A program made the position numbers and the translations under genes. A DNA stretch of 46,362 bases. Origin: Actinomycetota bacterium (GTDB lineage: Bacteria; Actinomycetota; Actinomycetes; Mycobacteriales; Mycobacteriaceae). This document shows, piece after piece, positions 44,929-46,362 of the stretch. Within the stretch, counting starts at the first letter, position 1. The number at the start of each line of letters is the position of its first letter. The notes under the pieces are model-generated. The model had not been told where the DNA came from. It did no database searches and worked only from the letters and a program-made list of their open reading frames with translations. Location: contig SYAB01000399.1 of assembly GCA_005787665.1 (NCBI GenBank), positions 1 through 46,362 on the forward strand, given 5' to 3'.

Positions 44929-45396
44929 TCAGGCCAGCGCCGAACCCGGCGTGACCTTGCCGTCCAGCTTCTGGGCGACCTCGTAGGTGCGCTGGTATCC
45001 CGTCGCGCAGATCTTCCAGCCGTCGGGGGTCTTGCGGTAGCGGTCTCGGTAGAACGCCGCCCCGAAGAGCATGAAGTTATGCTCCGGCACGATCACCCGG
45101 TCCTGCAGGTACCAGCGACCCTCGGCTTCGTCGGTGTCGTCCAGGGTGATCTCCGGGTGCGTCACCCGGTGCTCGGTGAGCACCCCCGCGGGCATCGCGG
45201 TGCGCATGAACTCCACCAACTCGGCCCTGTTGGTGAAGTGCAACTCCTTGCCCAGCGATGAGCCGTAGTCACCGGCGATGTCCTCGGTCAGTGTGTCGGC
45301 GAAATCGTCCCAGTGCTTGGTGTCCAACGCGCGCAGGTAGCGGTACTTCACCCGTTTGATCGCTTCGATTTCGTCCAGATCAGCCACGGGACACAT
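44929..45396 (-). CDS. NTF2/SnoaL-like protein (Rv0310c-like)
   Basis: This 155-residue protein of the NTF2-like superfamily (SnoaL type) contains ADLDEIEAIKRVKYRYLRALDTKHWDDFADTLTEDI at the N terminus, the characteristic first helix and cone. EAEGRWYLQDRVIVP and GAAFYRDRYRKTPDGWKICATGYQRTYEV form the C-terminal sheet. Similar proteins are dehydratases or isomerases for ring substrates, and some bind sterol-like ligands. The conserved Tyr/Asp near the first helix and the His in THPEITL fit an acid-base active site, but the substrate is unknown. The frame starts at ATG 45396; a GTG at 45387 is the alternative. Matches H37Rv Rv0310c. Divergent from the Rv0311-like gene by 40 bp. Confidence 0.83.
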   Translation of the reverse strand: MCPVADLDEIEAIKRVKYRYLRALDTKHWDDFADTLTEDIAGDYGSSLGKELHFTNRAELVEFMRTAMPAGVLTEHRVTHPEITLDDTDEAEGRWYLQDRVIVPEHNFMLFGAAFYRDRYRKTPDGWKICATGYQRTYEVAQKLDGKVTPGSALA

Positions 45397-45423
45397 TGCA
45401 ACACACCCCGGCGGTGTCTCGAC

Positions 45424-45429
45424 TAGGTT
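45424..45429 (+). promoter_or_regulatory. Candidate -10 element (TAGGTT) for the Rv0311-like gene, leaderless geometry
   Basis: TAGGTT is followed by TGAGCCG (7 nt) and the GTG at 45437. It lies inside the 40-bp divergent spacer with the NTF2-like gene. Confidence 0.4.
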
Positions 45430-45436
45430 TGAGCCG

Positions 45437-46362
45437 GTGAGCTTTCCCCGCAGCCGCTACGCCGCACTGAGCCGCGCGGAGTTGGCGATCCTGGTGCCTG
45501 AACTGCTACTCATCGGCCAGCTGATCGACCGGTCCGGGATGGCTTGGTGCATACAGTCTTTCGGCCGTCCCGAGATGTTGCAGATCGCCATCGAGGAGTG
45601 GGCGGGCGCAAGTCCGATCTACACCCGCCGCATGCAGAAGGCCTTGCACTACGAGGGCGACGACGTCGTCACCATCTTCAAGGGACTGCAGTTCGACATC
45701 GGAGCGCCCCCGCAGTTCATGGACTTCCGCTACACCGTCCACGACCGCTGGCACGGCGAGTTCCACCTCGACCACTGCGGCGCACTGCTCGACGTCGAAC
45801 CGATGGGACCCGACTACGTCACCGGGATGTGCCACGACATCGAGGACCCCACCTTCGACGCCACCGCGGTGGCCACCAACCCGCGCGCCCAGGTTCGCCC
45901 CATCCATCGTCCTCCGCGCCGGCCCGCCGACCGCCGCCCACACTGCGCGTGGACCGTGGTGATCGACGACTCCCACCCCGAGGTGACCGGTATCCCGGCG
46001 CTGCAGGTCATCGCCGCAACCAGGGCCGCGACCTGGGACCTCGCGCCCATCGACGAACACGACGAGGGAGACGCCGACTACTCCGGCCCCCTGCTGTCCG
46101 ATGTCGACTTCGGCGCGTTCTCGCACTCGGCGCTGGTTCGCATCGCCGAGGAGGTGTGTCTGCAGATGCAGCTGCTGAACCTCTCCTTCGGTCTGGCGGT
46201 CGGCACCCGCGCCGGCGCCGACGCGGAGCTGGCGAGGTCGATCTGCACCAAGCAGCTCACCGGCATCGCCGGGGTGGCCGCGCAGCGCATCCACGCCGCC
46301 CTCAAGCTGCCCGGGGGAGTCGAGGGTCTGACCGAGGTGCTGCGGTGTCATCCGCTGCTGAA
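45437..46362 (+). CDS. Conserved hypothetical protein (Rv0311-like), N-terminal part cut by window edge
   Basis: The frame opens with GTG at 45437 (VSFPRSRYAALSRAELAILVPELLLIGQLIDRSGMAWCIQSFG) and runs to the end of the window with no stop, giving 308 residues of a longer protein (about 400 in H37Rv). The segment QFDIGAPPQFMDFRYTVHDRWHGEFHLDHCGALLDVEPMG is conserved in mycobacteria, and HLDHCGALLDVE, with its closely spaced His and Cys, could be a metal or ligand site. No known domain is recognised. The protein lacks a signal peptide and membrane helices. A TAGGTT-N7-GTG arrangement suggests a leaderless mRNA. Its neighbours match the H37Rv order Rv0309-Rv0310c-Rv0311. Confidence 0.8.
   Translation, partial: MSFPRSRYAALSRAELAILVPELLLIGQLIDRSGMAWCIQSFGRPEMLQIAIEEWAGASPIYTRRMQKALHYEGDDVVTIFKGLQFDIGAPPQFMDFRYTVHDRWHGEFHLDHCGALLDVEPMGPDYVTGMCHDIEDPTFDATAVATNPRAQVRPIHRPPRRPADRRPHCAWTVVIDDSHPEVTGIPALQVIAATRAATWDLAPIDEHDEGDADYSGPLLSDVDFGAFSHSALVRIAEEVCLQMQLLNLSFGLAVGTRAGADAELARSICTKQLTGIAGVAAQRIHAALKLPGGVEGLTEVLRCHPLL

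Overview
The window is a 46.4 kb piece of chromosome from a high-GC actinobacterium, almost certainly a non-tuberculous mycobacterium (Mycobacterium/Mycolicibacterium). The evidence is MmpL3 and MmpL11, a GTP-dependent PEP carboxykinase, many FadE/FadD enzymes, Mce-associated membrane proteins, an AAC(2')-type acetyltransferase and ESX-like proteins. Gene order, compared from memory with M. tuberculosis H37Rv, follows four collinear blocks: Rv0198c-Rv0217c, Rv0262c-Rv0264c, Rv0270-Rv0276 and Rv0309-Rv0311, with accessory genes between them. I found 43 protein-coding genes, two of them cut by the window edges. I found no tRNA, rRNA, CRISPR array, insertion sequence or prophage gene, and no stretch above 300 bp without a gene.

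Layout. 1-9498: Zmp1 (M13 peptidase, cut by the left edge), two coupled Mce-associated membrane proteins, then MmpL11 with two small downstream genes, a DUF3054 membrane protein, a UPF0104 membrane protein and an AI-2E-family permease. 9495-17721: the trmB - NYN-domain - mmpL3 run (trehalose monomycolate flippase), an Rv0209-like membrane protein, pckA and a DUF4436 protein. 17724-28615: lipid-related genes (FadE3, a double-hotdog hydratase, a carboxylesterase), then a nine-gene minus-strand run read in the order MOSC, LysE exporter, queuosine-precursor transporter, PxpB, PxpC, AAC(2'), LipW-like esterase and a two-subunit FadE pair.

28738-32742: a redox pair (archaeal-type Prx6 peroxiredoxin and a CPFC mycoredoxin-like protein), a TetR regulator, a cytosolic sulfatase and an SRPBCC protein. 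32822-41091: FadD2, the two-domain FadE6, an MFS transporter, a TetR regulator, an MpaB-type oxygenase and an alpha/beta hydrolase. 41182-46362: two translationally coupled Pro/Ala-rich ESX-associated-like proteins, a secreted L,D-transpeptidase, an NTF2-like protein and the start of an Rv0311-like gene.

How the parts work together. The left half is cell-envelope biogenesis (MmpL3/MmpL11 and neighbours) plus gluconeogenesis. The middle and right are fatty-acid, sterol or xenobiotic catabolism with matching regulators and transporters. Eight genes carry a TANNNT element 6-7 nt before the start codon, the usual geometry of leaderless mycobacterial mRNAs. Eight of nine convergent gene pairs end within 13 bp of each other, two of them sharing bases of their stop codons. 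The most distinctive points are the split and fused versions of the same acyl-CoA dehydrogenase heterodimer, the Prx6/mycoredoxin pair, the ESX-like two-gene unit, the apparent loss of the Rv0203 haemophore gene, and a perfect 14-bp palindrome before the carboxylesterase.
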